From Phanerodontia chrysosporium (Eukaryota; Basidiomycota; Agaricomycetes; Polyporales; Phanerochaetaceae), in the NCBI GenBank assembly GCA_001910725.1, contig MJGA01000007.1, positions 434,001-498,000 of the forward strand: a DNA stretch of 64,000 nt, written 5' to 3'. Both the position numbers and the translations under genes were made by a program. The stretch's first letter is position 1. Every line of letters begins with the position of its first letter. The notes beneath the pieces were generated by a model. The model was given only the letters and a program-made list of their open reading frames with translations, did no database searches and was not told the DNA's origin. Of this stretch, positions 35,691 to 48,460 are shown piece after piece.

Positions 35691-37408
35691 CTAGGGTTGG
35701 TCTGTATCCATCACTAGGCCAGCCATGAGCGGGTCGTCCGAGACCCTGGGGATCTCCCTGATCACCCCAATATCTGAATCTTCACCTCGGAAATCCTCGT
35801 CTCCGTCCTCGTCTCCCGATCCTGCGAACGCGAGTGGCGCACCCAAGTTGCCAGCGACGGGGCACGACGCGAACTTGAGGTCGGAGAGGCCCAGTGATGC
35901 TGTTATTGTGCTCGTGCGATCACCGCTTGCGAGGGAGATCGCGCGTAAGTTCAGCATGAACCGGCGATGCAAATGGATGATAATCTGAGAATTGGGATGA
36001 GACGGTGAGCTGGTATGACATTGTATGAGTCTGACGCACGTATCCGTCAACGCGGGAATGTTGTTGAACATCTGATGCACGAGGTCAGCAACGGAATCCA
36101 AGTCCAGGAGAGGATGTAGTTACGTCGTCGCGAATTGAGAGCATGCTCAGGCAAGTGAGTGTGATTAGAACCCTAGCTGGTGCTTAGCGCAGGATCTTCT
36201 CTACGGTTCGCTTTGGACATACAGGAAGTAAACTGTTCCTATGGAGTATGACTTGTCAGAGGACTCAGTCATCCTGATGTGAGGGATATTTACCCACCAT
36301 CACGCCAAAGCAGTTCGGTCACGCCCATCTTCCTCTGCATCTTCCGCAATAGCATCAGGATGTCCGCAGTCCGACTCCAGGTCAGAGCCAGCACAATGGC
36401 CTCTAGCAAAATAGAGAAAACTGCGCCAAACACCACTAGTAGGGGTATTAAAGGTGAGACACGACGGGTGTGATTACGGAAACTCACAGCTAAAACAGAC
36501 ATTGAAGTCGTAAGTTGTATGCTCCCCCTGATAGGAACTCGGGAAAGAGGGACTCACAACACGAGATCGACGCTAGGATTGCCGAAGCTGCTGTCCTGGC
36601 CACACCCTCTGAACGGCGGTGGCATCGCCTGGTAGGTAAGCTGGGTATTGTAGTACTGCAGCCTCCGTATCAGCCCCACTCGAAGGAAACAGAACAGAAC
36701 GACACACAATGCTGACGCAGGGATTGACTATCCCCATGACGAGCACAACAGCAAGAACGCGCCGGCTCTTGTTGTAAATAGCATACATTCGCAGGGCAGA
36801 GAAGCCTGTACCAAGTGAGCTTGCTGCAGCCGGATATAGCGAGAATTGGCATACCGGCAATAGCAATGTACATGAGAATAGTACACGTTGCACTCATTCT
36901 CCACACGATCCTGCACCTAATGTGGGTGCAGCTTAGACGTCGATATATCTCCACGCGGTGGAAGAATAAGCTTACGCCTATAACATGCAACGGTATCGTG
37001 TCAGTCAAGCCTGCATGTCGACAGTGTGTACCCGTACGTACAACATCGGCTTGCTGTCTTTTGAAGCCCGACCATGAGACCAGCTGTATGAGCCGCAGGA
37101 GCCGATTCACGAGCACGGCGTAGCGATTCAGCACGAAGAGCAGCGAGGCTCCAGAGAATCTCCGCTGCCAGATACATCTGACCTCTTGCGAGAACGTCAG
37201 AACGTAATCGTAGCAGTACAACGCTTATGTTCATTTAGCCCGTCGCGTCCACCAGCAAAATGACCTTGCAACGGACCTGATGCTGCGAGCTCGAGGAACG
37301 CTGCGGTATCTCTGGGACGGGATTTAGCGTTACGACGAGCAGATGGATCATGGATACGCACGCTATCCGGAGCAGAGGAATAACTTGGCTGTAGTCGACC
37401 TGCGACAT
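35691..37408 (-). CDS. DUF6533 family membrane protein (seven-helix-like)
   Basis: Multi-exon gene starting MSQVDYSQVIPLLRIA at 37408. A short second exon (AAFLELAASA) joins the DUF6533 signature ALYCYDYVLTFSQEVRCIW followed by FSGASLLFVLNRYAVLVNRL. Further helices are TCTILMYIAIAGMPILA, RMYAIYNKSRRVLAVVLVMG, and AVFSILLEAIVLALTWSRT with the conserved intracellular RKMQRK. The hydrophilic tail RFMLNLRAIS, GNLGAPLAFAG ends at 35691. The family is abundant in agaricomycetes and is predicted to be integral membrane with a GPCR-like topology; its ligand and function are unknown. It is convergent with the truncated CNH gene. Confidence 0.75.
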
Positions 37409-37979
37409 CGCGACAGCAGTGCCCGCCTGTAGTATGAAGTCAACACAAAGAGTGGAGAGGGCCTCTCCAAGCCTCGCCCCGACGACCTGCCAGCGAGTCG
37501 TGCATCTCTATGCACAGCTCTAATATCAGTCAACAATGTTGCATAAAGTCAAACGAATCGGCGATCGCGATGCGTGACCACTGAGTGTACATCGAAGATG
37601 GTGATGAAGGCGGGAACGGGCCACGGGGATAAGAAGACGAAGTTATAGGGTAAGCAGAGATTGCAATACAATTAGCACGTTGCTTGATAACATTTGTTAC
37701 CCACATCAGTAGCTTGGTTGAATGATGTTATCATGCTCCCGGAGAAGATACTGCTCGTCCTGGACAACCACTACTCGAACAGCCCCAGCTGCAAGTCTGC
37801 CGAGAGCAACCTGAGACAAGTCAACATCGCAACGCGAAGAAGCTCGTAGCAATTCAGATGGTATAAGGTGAGGTATATACCGCATATAGCTAGGCCAAGG
37901 ATACATATACTTAGAATAAACCCTCATAAAAATACAGCAAGTCCTCTTTCCTAGTTTTGCTTTGCGAGAAACCGCGTCC
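37409..37979. other. Intergenic
   Basis: Between the DUF6533 start and the glycerol kinase stop. Nothing recognised. Confidence 0.45.
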
Positions 37980-39870
37980 TCAGACCTCGTCGACACCCTG
38001 CGACCAGCCGCGACACCTCTCGACGGCGCGCTGCCAGCCGGCCCACTTCTTGTCGCGGTACTCCTGCGTCGTCTGGGGCGAGAACACGGTGCTGCCGGCG
38101 GTGTTGACCTCGTGGAGCGTCTCGGGGCGCGCGACGTCCCAGCCAAAGAGGCGCACGGCGCTGCCCGCGAGGAGCGCGCTGCCGAGCGCGGTGCTCTCGC
38201 GCATCTCGGGGCGCACAACCTCGCACCCCGCGAGGTCCGCGAGCACCTGCATCACCATGTCTCCGTTCGTCATCCCCCCGTCGACCTTCATCTGCGGCAG
38301 GTCCACGCCCGAGTCGAGCTTCATCGCCTCGGCGACCGCGCGCGTCATGAACGCGTTCGCCTCGAGCGTCGCGCGCGCGACGTGCGCCGGCGTCGTGTAC
38401 GACGACATCCCTTACGTGTCCGCGGTCAGCCTCCGCGCGCAAGCTGGTATCCCAGGAACAGCACGCACCGATGATCATGCCTGTCGCGGTCGGGTCCCAG
38501 TACGGCGCGAACAGGCCGCCGAAGGCGGTCACGAAGTAGAGTCCGCCGGTGTCGGGCACCTTCGCGGCGAGCGTGTTCACGTCCGCGGCGGACTGGACCA
38601 TGTACATCGAGTCGCGGAGCCACTTGATGGCGCTGCCGGCGACGCCGACTGCATGCTACGGTCAGCAACGGCAGACAGGAGGAGTAGGCGGGGGCACGCA
38701 CTGGAGCCCTCGAGGCAGTACACGGGTTTGCTGTTCGGACCGTTCTGATAGGCAACGGTGCTGAGGAGGCCAGCCTTGCTCTCGACGACCTCCTCGCCGG
38801 TGCAGAACAGCAGGAACGCGCCGGTGCCGTACGTGCACTTGGCCTCGCCCTGGCGGAGGCACTTGTTGCCGACGAGCGCGGCCTGCTGGTCGCCCGCGAG
38901 GCCCGCGATGGGGACGTTCGCGAGCGCGCCGCGCTTGATGTGGCCGTAGACCTCGGACGAGGAGACGAGTTTCGGGAGGATGCTCTCCTTGAGGCCGAAG
39001 AACTTGAGGAGCACGGGGTCCCACTGCAGCGTGCGAAGGTTGAGGAGGAGCGTGCGCGACGCGTTCGTGACGTCGCTGACATGCACGCCGCCGCTCGCGC
39101 CGCCGGTGAGGCGATAGACGATCCAGGACTCGACAGTGCCGAAGCAGAGGTCGTCCGCGTCGTACGCCTTCTTGACGTCCTCCCAGTGGTCGATCATCCA
39201 GCGGATCTTGAGCGCGGAAAAGTAGGTCGAGATGGGCAGGCCGGTCCTGTGTGCATGGCGTCAGTCAGTCACGCGAGCACCGAGGAGGACGCGGAGCGCG
39301 CGCACAGCTTGCGGAGGGCCTTGAGCCCGTCCTCGCCCTTGTGGACCTTGCCCTCGTACTGCACGCCGTGAGTCTTGGCCTGGTTCTCGAAGTGGACGAC
39401 GAGGTTCTTGACGCGGATGTCGTCCCAGACGATGGCGCGGCTGACGGGCTCGCCGGTCTTGCGGCTCCACGCGACGGTCGTCTCACGCTGGTTCGTGATG
39501 CCTGGTGATAGGGTTGACAGGGTGAGAACGCGGGGCAGTGACGTCTGCGGGGTGCACGCACCGATGACCTTGACGCTCTCCTTTGTCCAGCCGAGCTTCT
39601 CGAGCTCGACGCAGGCCTGGTCAATGCACGCCTCGCAGCTCTCCATGATCTGCTCGGCGTCGTGCTCGTGCCATCCGGGCTGCGGGTAGTACTGCGGGAA
39701 CTCGATCTGGTGGGAGGCGACGACGTTGGCGTAGCGGTCAAAGACCATGAAGCGTGTAGAGCTGTGAGGGTGTCAGCGGAGGCTGTGGGCGAGCGGGATG
39801 GGAATGATACGCACGTCGTGCCGCAGTCGAGAGAGCCGACAAACTCGCCGTGCCTGAGGTGGGACGCCAT
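37980..39870 (-). CDS. Glycerol kinase
   Basis: FGGY-family kinase converting glycerol and ATP to glycerol-3-phosphate, the entry step of glycerol catabolism. Start [19 protein letters not shown] at 39870; the first intron leads to [18 protein letters not shown]. Also seen: [32 protein letters not shown] (substrate loop), [85 protein letters not shown], and the FGGY C-terminal signature region [19 protein letters not shown] with [13 protein letters not shown]. It ends WSQGVDEV, stop 37980-37982. Six or so short introns, no frame break. Confidence 0.95.
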
Positions 39871-40360
39871 GGTTTCGTGAGGAGTCTTTCGAGGGAAGGA
39901 CGGGGTCGTCGTGGATGGGAGATGTGGCCGCCTTTTAACGAGACGCGCTGCGTCAAACAGGGGCGCGGCCGGGCCTTGTGACCAGTGTCGCGCGCGATGG
40001 GATGTCCACTATCATATGCCTCCTGTGTGATGTAGGGGGAAGAGGTACGATTATCCCCGGCCCGCCTGCCCTGCGCTTCCGGACCCCTTCCGTTTCGCTG
40101 CCTCCGGCGCTAGGCGCGCACCCGTGAAACTTGCTCGAGACCGCGATCAGGGCATCCCGCCGTGCGCGCAATATTTGCTTCTCAGGGGGGCTGCCAGCCG
40201 CGTCGTGCACGCTCAGAGTCGCTCTCAGGCGAAGAAGAGAAGCAGGGAGAACCTCAGGCGAAGCCGGCGATCCTCGAACTTTCTTCCCCGCAATGCAAAG
40301 AACGACCCCAGGGCCGGACTCTGGGACCTCGCCTCTCCTTTCATTTTGACAAACTCCGTG
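39871..40360. other. Intergenic, glycerol kinase upstream region
   Basis: GC-rich upstream sequence. No gene identified. Confidence 0.45.
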
Positions 40361-40424
40361 TACGGTTGCCGAACAGGCTCAGGTCAGGAGTGAAAAGCGC
40401 ATTCCACGCCGGCAAACCGTGATA
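40361..40424 (+). repeat. Left inverted repeat of the 1.0-kb element
   Basis: 40 bases perfectly matched, then a degenerate part, to the inverted copy at 41301-41364. Confidence 0.75.
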
Positions 40425-41300
40425 CCATCACGGCGCTACGGAATCCGCCTTCAACGCTCAAAACGCGATATCTGAGGAAGTTGCCCTGCTGGACGTCTTG
40501 GTATGGTCTGCAGCAAAACCATGCACGTATGAAGGTTGAAGTCTCAGAACTCAAATGACGAAGAATCCATGAGGTGACCACTGACGAGGCGGGACTCAAG
40601 AAGCGCCGAACTGGATCAGGACCCCGGAGCACTGCGCAGCGTAGATGATGCCTTTTGCCATGCAACACGGCAGCTCCTTTCGTAGACTTTCCAAGGACAT
40701 ATTACTTATATGCACCATGACATAGACCGATAATTGAGGGCCCGTGTAGAAATGCCTCGGACCATCAACTCCTCGGCAGCTTCAGGTTGTCTAAACTTGA
40801 GAGTGTGTTGCTTGCTTTTGCTCCCTCCGATGCATCTATACAGAGTCCAAACTTGTTGAGACACCTTAGGAGACCGACAGCACTTATTTTTTTGCCTGCG
40901 GGATCTCACTGCAAGGATACATGTATATACAAGGATGCCTATGCAGAGTGTATAAATCTATGCTGATTGACGGTCATGTGGAGACACCGGATCCTTCAGC
41001 TCCTGAGCGTCATATACTGTTGGCTGCTTCTGACCTGTCTATTCTAGCAACGATTTTTGACGCGAGATGTAGCTTGCGGACTGTCAGTGTTCCGGGGTCT
41101 CAGCGCTATCTTTTGCTAGGCGCCGCAGCGCTTGTGCAGATGCCCCATCGCCTTTCGCTTTGAACGATTGCGGACAGCTTGGGCACACAAGCTAACATCC
41201 TGGTAGCCATGTGCATGCCATATAACCCTGCCGTAGACCGAATTGTGTTGGGCAAGGCCCGGCGCTTCGATATTACGGGCGCCTAGCTACCCATGGCGCC

Positions 41301-41364
41301 ATCACCGGTTTGCCGATGCGCAACGCGCTTTTCACTCCTGACCTGAGCCTGTTCGGCAACCGTA
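41301..41364 (-). repeat. Right inverted repeat of the 1.0-kb element
   Basis: Inverted partner of 40361-40424; the outermost 40 bases are identical. Confidence 0.75.
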
Positions 41365-42649
41365 CCGTGTGGGTGCATGGCTCAGGCACCCACTCGCGAT
41401 CGACTCGGCGACATGCCATCTCGTGAGACTCCCCTGTCCTCACTTCCCCGCGGGAAGGCGATCTGAGACGACCTCCCGGAGCGACGAATCTGGGACGACG
41501 ATCGACGACAGGTTCCCAGGAGAACCCGTTGCAGGGCCAGCAGCGCTGGAGGCTGGCACCGCTGCTGCGACGACGACGAGAGGTCGTCAGCTGGTCAGGC
41601 CTGTCGTAAACCGCCAAGATCATCACAGCCCGGCAAATCTCGGCCGCTGGCAGCTGTCCGGCGGTGCGGGTCGGGCAGGCTCCCGCTTCTTCTCATTTGC
41701 GCACTCCACGTCAGGACCGACGGCTCGCAGGATGGCTCGCCAGAGCAAACATCCAGGGACGTGACCATGCTGCCACGGCGCAACGGGGCGCGGAAGCTTT
41801 GACATGAGCCGACCGGTCCAGATAGTCGACAACAGCGGTCCTCGGTCCTCCGACGTCTTTGACGGCTGCGATGAGCCATCCCAGTCCTAGGGCCTCGCAG
41901 GCAGTGCCAAGGTGTGCTGTGCGGATCGTGCGATATGGGAGGGATTCGCGTGACGTCACGCGTTTCTGGTTTCTCCGGGAGCAGGCAATGCTGGTCACCA
42001 AATCGTTCGTCAATACGCGGTGGCGGGGCCGGATAGCGTGCAAGCTGATGCGATAGCTCTTCGGTCTAGCGTCGTTCTCATATGCACCTTAGTCTCTCTC
42101 GGATCGAGAGCGCCGGGCCGTCAGCGTTGTCTATGCGCTCATGGACGTCCGATACAGTCTCCCTGGCGGCTCGATCATACAGAAAACGGATAGCAGGCAT
42201 GGGATCTAGCATGAGACCTGGCTGGAGGAGACTCTTCGCCATGACACCGCTGTCGCTCCCTCATGGTTGTCCGTCCTCAAAGCTGGCTTTCCCAGTTGGA
42301 TAGTATGTAGGTTCAGCGGCGGTATGGCCCGTGAGCAATGATGCTAATAGCTGTTCTTCCCGTCACAGTACTCGCTCACAGTGGAACTATCTGAGTCACC
42401 AACACCATGCCAAGCATACACTCAGCTGAGTATGAATGGTCGTGGCGTGTCATAGCAATCCGATTGACCGTGCTTACAGATTCTAGGACCCACTTGGGTG
42501 GGCGATCTTCAAGCTTTAGCCATCGGCGTGGTCATAGCATCTGCTCGAGCGGCGGCCTTGTGGCCCATCAGGACCCCTTGGACTCAAAAGCTCCCCTGGG
42601 CCACTGCGCTTTTGTCTCCCTGCTTTTCCCATGTCACTACTTTCCTGCA
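41365..42649. other. Intergenic
   Basis: GC-rich, with only short open frames lacking motifs. Upstream region of the first FunK1 gene. Confidence 0.45.
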
Positions 42650-45384
42650 ATGTCCTCCAATCTTACGAACGGTTTTGATCTCGGATTAGTGTCCGACGAC
42701 TCACAAGAGTGGGACGGAAAGGACCGATGGGATGAGGACGACGACTCCACCGCCGGGGCCGATTCTGATCATGAAGATGTTTCCACTGCCGAATCACAGC
42801 GGGCGACAATATCCCCAGACAGGGCTCAGCTGCCTAAGCGACCGTCTTACCCGCCCCTCGTCGGAAGAAAAGGTGAATACGAGAATGTACAGAAACCCAC
42901 CGCAGAGGCTCGACAGGATTTTCACGAAGAGACCATGGGCTTTTACATCGGCACCATGCCTGAGGAGGAATGGCTTGACACGGCCTACCCTCTGAGGGTC
43001 GGCGAAGTTGAGGCAGAACCCCCGCCAACGGACTTCTCCCGTGTTTTGGCCGCCAAGACCGAATTGGACATGTACGAACCTCTGGTAAGTAGCTGCGGCC
43101 ACTCTTCCTCCTGATTCACCAACGCGTCACTGCATTCAATCAGGTGGAAGGGATCCTCAAGAGTGGATACATGCCCCAGAACATTGAGATCATCATCAGC
43201 GCGAATACCTCGTCCGAGACATCGAACTTGCGGCCAGACATCAATGTGCTGCGTCTTCCTCGACATATCAAAGGTCGGCAGTCACGCGAGCCCGGCAGGA
43301 TTCTCAAAGATGCGTTCGACTTTCGTGAATCCGCATGCGGCATAGAACTCAAATTGAAGGAAGAGTACGACGGCTTCAACGACGACCCAACTGCCGATAG
43401 CTGCGAGAACACTGGAGGTGATGGCGCCTCAACCCGCGGACAGCTGGCCATGTACGCCGAAGAGATCTTCCACCAGCAGCACGTCACCTCTGTACCACAG
43501 ATACTCATCTGCAAGCGCTGGGCTCGTTTTCTGAAGTGGGATCGGTCAGCTGCCCTCGTCTCCCGACGATTCGACTACACCGAAAATCCGCAACTTCTGC
43601 TCAGGACCCTGCGAAGGATACTTACCCGTTCGAGTGCAGGACGAGGCCTGGATCCGACAGTACGCCGTGCCGTGCCAAAGGAGACCGAGAAATTCCAAGA
43701 TGCTGTGGTTGCCTATATCAAGGCGCGCCGAAGCGGTGACGGCACGAAGCAGCTGCAAGCTGCCTATGTCGCTCTCGATAGCGCCCATCGATGCCATGTC
43801 GTCCATGTTCCCGACAAGGGCCTGCCCCTCGGCTTTCGCGAAGTCATCGTCGGCAGGCCCTTCTGGACGAGCCACTCTCCGATCGGACGGGGAACTCGCG
43901 GATACGTGGCCTACGACATCACGGCCGAACGCCTGGTCTTCATGAAGGACTCGTGGCGCGTCGACCATCCTGACTGCCTGCCGGAAATGGAGGCGTATCA
44001 CGCGATGCGGGCAGCAGATCCTCCTGTAAGTAATGTGCTGTACCCGATGTGTGGCGGCGACGTGGGCAGTTGGCCAGGTGGAAGCATACAACGCACGCAG
44101 AACCAGTACTGGGCCGATGACACGTCCGCTTGGCGCGCGCCGTGCCAGAAGCTACGCCCTCTCATTCATACCAGGATTGTCCAGGAGCTTGCATACTCGG
44201 TGATCAGCGTTGACAATTCGCGGCAAGCATTGAAGGTTTTCAAAGACGTGTTGACAGGTAAGTCACCGGCTTAGATGCTGCCGCTCGACTCTTTACCACA
44301 AAACCCGTTGGCAGGGCTCGATCAGGCTCATAAAGCCGGGATCTTGCACCAAGATGTTGCTGTTCACCACATCGTCTGGCTCCCGGGAGCCATTCCAGGG
44401 TTGCCGAAGGGCTTCCTCATCGACTGGGATCACTCTAGGCGCGTGGGTCCTGAAGAATCGCAGCACGATGACCCCGTCAGTGCTGAGGCCATTACGCAAG
44501 ACGGTGACACCTCGGGTCTTCCTACAGGACCAGCGACATCGGACATGCACATCGCTCCTCTAGCTTTCAGAAGCGTGAGTGAACGTAACTAACATCAAGT
44601 GCGTCATACGGGGAACTCACGATTTGCATAGGCTAGTTGGCCTTCCCTATCAATTGAGCTACTGCTCGATCCTTTCAAGAAACCTGTCTTCTTCCACGAC
44701 GTGGAGTCGGTATTCTGGTGCCTATGCTACTTCGCAAGCTCCTTCTGTGACCAGGACGCCGAGACTAATAGCCTCAAAATTAAAAGCATGAGTATTTTCG
44801 AGGCGCCTGCTGAGCGTACGTACCTGGACTTGAATTCTCGCACAGCTATCTCCGCACCGAAATTCGGAGCCTTGGAGAATGAGATGGTTGTGAAACTGGC
44901 GTACAAGTCCCAGCCACTCGGCCGCGTTCTAGGCACGCTCAATAGCATGTACTGCAGCTATTACCTCGCGCAGAAGGTCGAGAATATGGTCCCGCCAAAC
45001 CACCCTTTCGCCCTGCAAGCCGTAGCGACCCGGAAAGCATCTCGCAGAGAACTCACGACTACCGCCTTCATGCGGCAGATACTTGATGGCGCTCTGCAAG
45101 AGGACGGCTGGCTAACAGGAGACGTAGTAGACAACCAGATCCAGGAGCTCAGCGCTGCTGCTCGACGGCGGTTGCTGGAACGACAAGAGAGGTTGCAATA
45201 TGACAGCAGCCATCGCACGCACACCGGAGGAACAGACACCAATCTCATGCAACAGGCGGGGTGTCTTCATATGGGCACTGTGGCTGGCGACAAGAGAAAG
45301 TTCGCGACCGATAACACTAACGGGGAGCCCAACAAAGGTCGGCCTTCCAAAGCCCCCCGCACTACGTTTCGTTCCGTGCGATGA
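42650..45384 (+). CDS. FunK1 (fungal-specific kinase-like) protein, copy 1, probable pseudokinase
   Basis: Four exons: 42650-43084, 43144-44257, 44315-44574 and 44632-45384. Start MSSNLTNGFDLGLVSDD, then an acidic N-terminus. The FunK1 core includes ICKRWARFLKWDRSAALVSR, RPFWTSHSPIGRGTRGYVAY and RLVFMKDSWRVD. The catalytic loop is ILHQDVAVHHIVW and the metal loop FLIDWDHSRRV. In the family the loop is normally HRDIS followed by a conserved Asn; here Arg is Gln and the Asn position is His, so phosphotransfer is doubtful. Next come FFHDVESVFWCLCYF and a basic C-terminus (KGRPSKAPRTTFRSVR). A tandem relative follows 250 bp downstream. Confidence 0.82.
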
Positions 45385-45634
45385 TTGGCGATTGTATGCT
45401 TCAACGAATGTAAACTACATTGTGCATATACGCCCATTATTTCACTCCAATATTTGCGGTAGTGTGCCCTTCAGGAACATATTGTTCACTATATGGCGCG
45501 TGACGCGTGAACTTGCTGTTGTGCTTGGGCGCGGCCGATCGCCGCACAGGCCACTTGTCCTCCTTCGACCGTCTACTCCTCATGTCGCTTCAACACTTCC
45601 CTGCTCTTCACCAACTCGTACCGCTTGCTCCACC

Positions 45635-48143
45635 ATGTCCTCGCAGTTCATAGGCTTGATGCCCCCGCAGCTGTTTCTGGACAAGTTCATGGACGTGGGG
45701 TCGGTGCCCCCTGCACCCGTCGTAGACTTTTCCGACATGGCCTGGGATTCAATAGACGCGATGGCCTCTCTTTTCGTGAGCATTAATACACGCATCTCCA
45801 AAACCGTCTCATCCCAGTTTACAGATCAATGTAGTCGAGAACTCTCGCCTGTGTCCGCACCTCCGTCTCTTCAGAACGAAGCTGAAAAGGCGACAAACGC
45901 GTCCCATGCTCGCAGACGGCGAGGCGTCGCGGCGTGACCAGATACCTGGGCCATGCGACTTAGTGCCAGTGCTCGCGGCGCGCAAGCAGCCGAACGCCAG
46001 TCGCCACTCGAGACGGAGAAGGGATAGAGACATTACAGAGTACTACGACTTCGCCACTGCCCAGCTCAACATCGAAGTAATCACAGACGGCGTGGGAGAC
46101 CCCTTTGCAGACCCTGACGACTACGTCCATGGCGCACGACATGATGCTCTCTGTACATCTCCACCGCGTGACGGCGAACACGAGTTACCCTCCACCCCTC
46201 ATCCACCTCCCCTGGGAAACTCTGTTCTTCCTACCTCACCGCACTGCCGAACTCCGTCTCATTATGGCAGAAGAGAACGAGGCTCTCCGGTGCAATTCAT
46301 GGCTACATCGCCTGCTAGGGAAGACAATCTGGACCCTCCAGAGAACGCATCCCTGCCAGGGTCTCATGCTGTCCATCGCGTATCTCATGGGACGCGACAA
46401 GCGAACAGTAGGCACGCGCCACCCTCACCGCAGGCCTCCGAGCATGTTGACAGGCCGTTCGAGAGACAAACGCCTGAGGCTGCTGCGTCTCGCCGGTCGT
46501 TGATGGCACATGCTCAGGCTCAATGGGACAGACAACATCGCCAGTTCTTCTTCCACTTGGTCTTAGTTAACGCAGGCGCGCGATTTATTCGCTGGGACCG
46601 CGCAGGTGCGGTCGTCTCCGAGCGAATAGACTACGCTGAAGATCCGACGCTCTTGGTTCAGTTTCTCTGGCGGTTCGCGCACATGAGCGACGAACAACGG
46701 GGGTGGGATTTGACCGCCAGCCGGCCCAGCATCAAGGAGATTGCCTTATTTGAAGGCATCGTCAGCTCGTTCATTCACGACATGCAGACCGAGCGTGACG
46801 ACGGCACGCGGGTGCGCCGGCTGCCTCATGTGGAACGTACCCTGGACGAGTCCGATACCTTTCCGACTTGGAAGATTCGCGTTCTGAACGAAGCCTCTGG
46901 TTGTTCCACCGACGTGCTCATTAGACGACCGTTCACGGGTCACTCAGGCTTATTCGGGCGGGCAACTCGCGCGTATATTGCCTATGACTTGGGAATGCAC
47001 CAGCTTGTCTTCCTCAAGGACTCATGGAGGCCGGTCCATCGTAGCCTCCGTCCCGAATTCCAGACTTACCGCACGCTTCAGGAACATCATGTCCCGCATA
47101 TACCCACTACCCTCTACGGTGGCGATGTCATGAACGTTGACGGCTGCGCACAAGAAACCATGAACCAGGAGTTCGGATCTGCTACCTGGAGAACCATTCA
47201 AGGAAGCTTGGATACTCATGTGCACCATCGGATAGTACAAGAGATTGCCTACCCTCTGGAGACGGGCGACCTACGAGAACTAATTCAAGCACTTCATGAT
47301 GTCTTATTAGGTATGGATTGCGACTCTTTGAACTATGTCTCGCCTAACCCCTTCCAGCCGCAGAAGCTGCCAACGAGTCTGCTGGCCTCTTGAACCGGGA
47401 TATAAGCGTTCGGAACGTCATGCTTGATTCTGAAGGCCGCGGGATTCTGAATGATTGGGACCATGCAGGCTCTACTGACGAGCAAGCATCCGGAATTGTG
47501 AGAGATGGTCTTCATTCACTCATATTCGTCCTGAGTTCTTTCACAATAGGGCACTTGGAAATTCATGTCTATCCGACTTCTCTCATCCCGCGATAAGGCG
47601 CACGACATTGGTGACGATCTGGAATCCGTCTTCTGGGTCTTCGTTTACTGCTCACTCAAGCATTTCGCACCTCCTGGGCCGAGTACCTCACTGGAGTTCC
47701 TCGACGACATGTTCATCGAGGAAGACGGTCACCGCACCGGTGGGCACGAGAAGAGCCTGAAGATGAATAGCGACACCCTCATGCTTATAGACTACTCGTC
47801 TGACGTTCTACGAGATCTCATGACGCGTGTCAATCAAGCGTGGCAGTTTTTCTATATCGCGTACAAAGGCAGCGCGGCAGCAAGAGTTATGCGAGACCAA
47901 TTCGGTGCCAACCTACAACAGTGGATCGACGACGCCATGCGCCCTTCGTACTGGAGAGAAATGTTCGCCGACGCGCTCAAGAAGCTTCCCCCACCTGCTC
48001 CCGTGCACGTCCCACCAGTCTCCTATAGCGAGCCACCTGGAACCGAGTATCGTCCAGGCAAAAGGAAACGCATGGCTCTTCACGACATGCCTGATGTGCC
48101 TCTCCGTCGATCGAAGCGGATACGGACCATCCCCGTCCGATGA
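45635..48143 (+). CDS. FunK1 (fungal-specific kinase-like) protein, copy 2
   Basis: Exons 45635-45775, 45825-47310, 47358-47497 and 47550-48143; start MSSQFIGLMPPQLFLDK with a CACC context. Removing the 49-nt first intron joins MASLF to INVVENSRLCPH and keeps the frame open. A long disordered Pro/His-rich segment precedes the core: GARFIRWDRAGAVVSERIDY, RPFTGHSGLFGRATRAYIAY and QLVFLKDSWRPVH. The catalytic loop LLNRDISVRNVML keeps Arg, Asp and Asn but has Asn for His. The metal loop is ILNDWDHAGS. It continues DDLESVFWVFVYCSLKHF and ends PLRRSKRIRTIPVR, a nuclear-signal-like basic tail also seen in copy 1. Duplicate of copy 1, considerably diverged. Confidence 0.82.
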
Positions 48144-48460
48144 TTCCTCCCTCTCTAGACAGCGATACCCGAGTGGATTGAGCAATATAGAAATGACCTA
48201 TGCTTGAGATTAGAAGATTATGACACGGCGCGAAGTATCTTTTAGATTCAGAGCAAATAGTCAAGCCCAGGTATGAACATCGAATACTACAATACAAAGT
48301 GTACAATGCGCATAAGTTAGGACCCGTGGTGTCGTCTAGTAGAGTCTATCAGTGATAAAAGTCTATGAGAAAAGTCTATCGTCTATGTGTGGAAATCGTT
48401 CAGATGTGTGCTCAGCCTCCTATTAACATGAAACACAACCATGTCCGCCCTAAAATCCAA
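48144..48460. other. Intergenic, convergent spacer
   Basis: Between FunK1 copy 2 and the second aspartic protease. Nothing recognised. Confidence 0.45.

Larger units (their letters stand above)
40361..41364. mobile_element. Putative small non-autonomous DNA element with inverted repeats
   Basis: The ends are inverted copies of one another: 40361-40400 equals the reverse complement of 41325-41364 at all 40 positions (TACGGTTGCCGAACAGGCTC then AGGTCAGGAGTGAAAAGCGC). About 24 more bases inward are similar but diverged, including GGCAAACC. CCGTG flanks both ends (40356-40360 and 41365-41369), a possible 5-bp target duplication. The interior has no coding signal. The size and structure fit a MITE-like derivative, but the short duplication could be chance. 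Confidence 0.55.

Noticed and set aside
37957..38748. Plus-strand open frame of 263 codons
   Set aside because: Antisense to the glycerol kinase C-terminal exons, which are strongly conserved.
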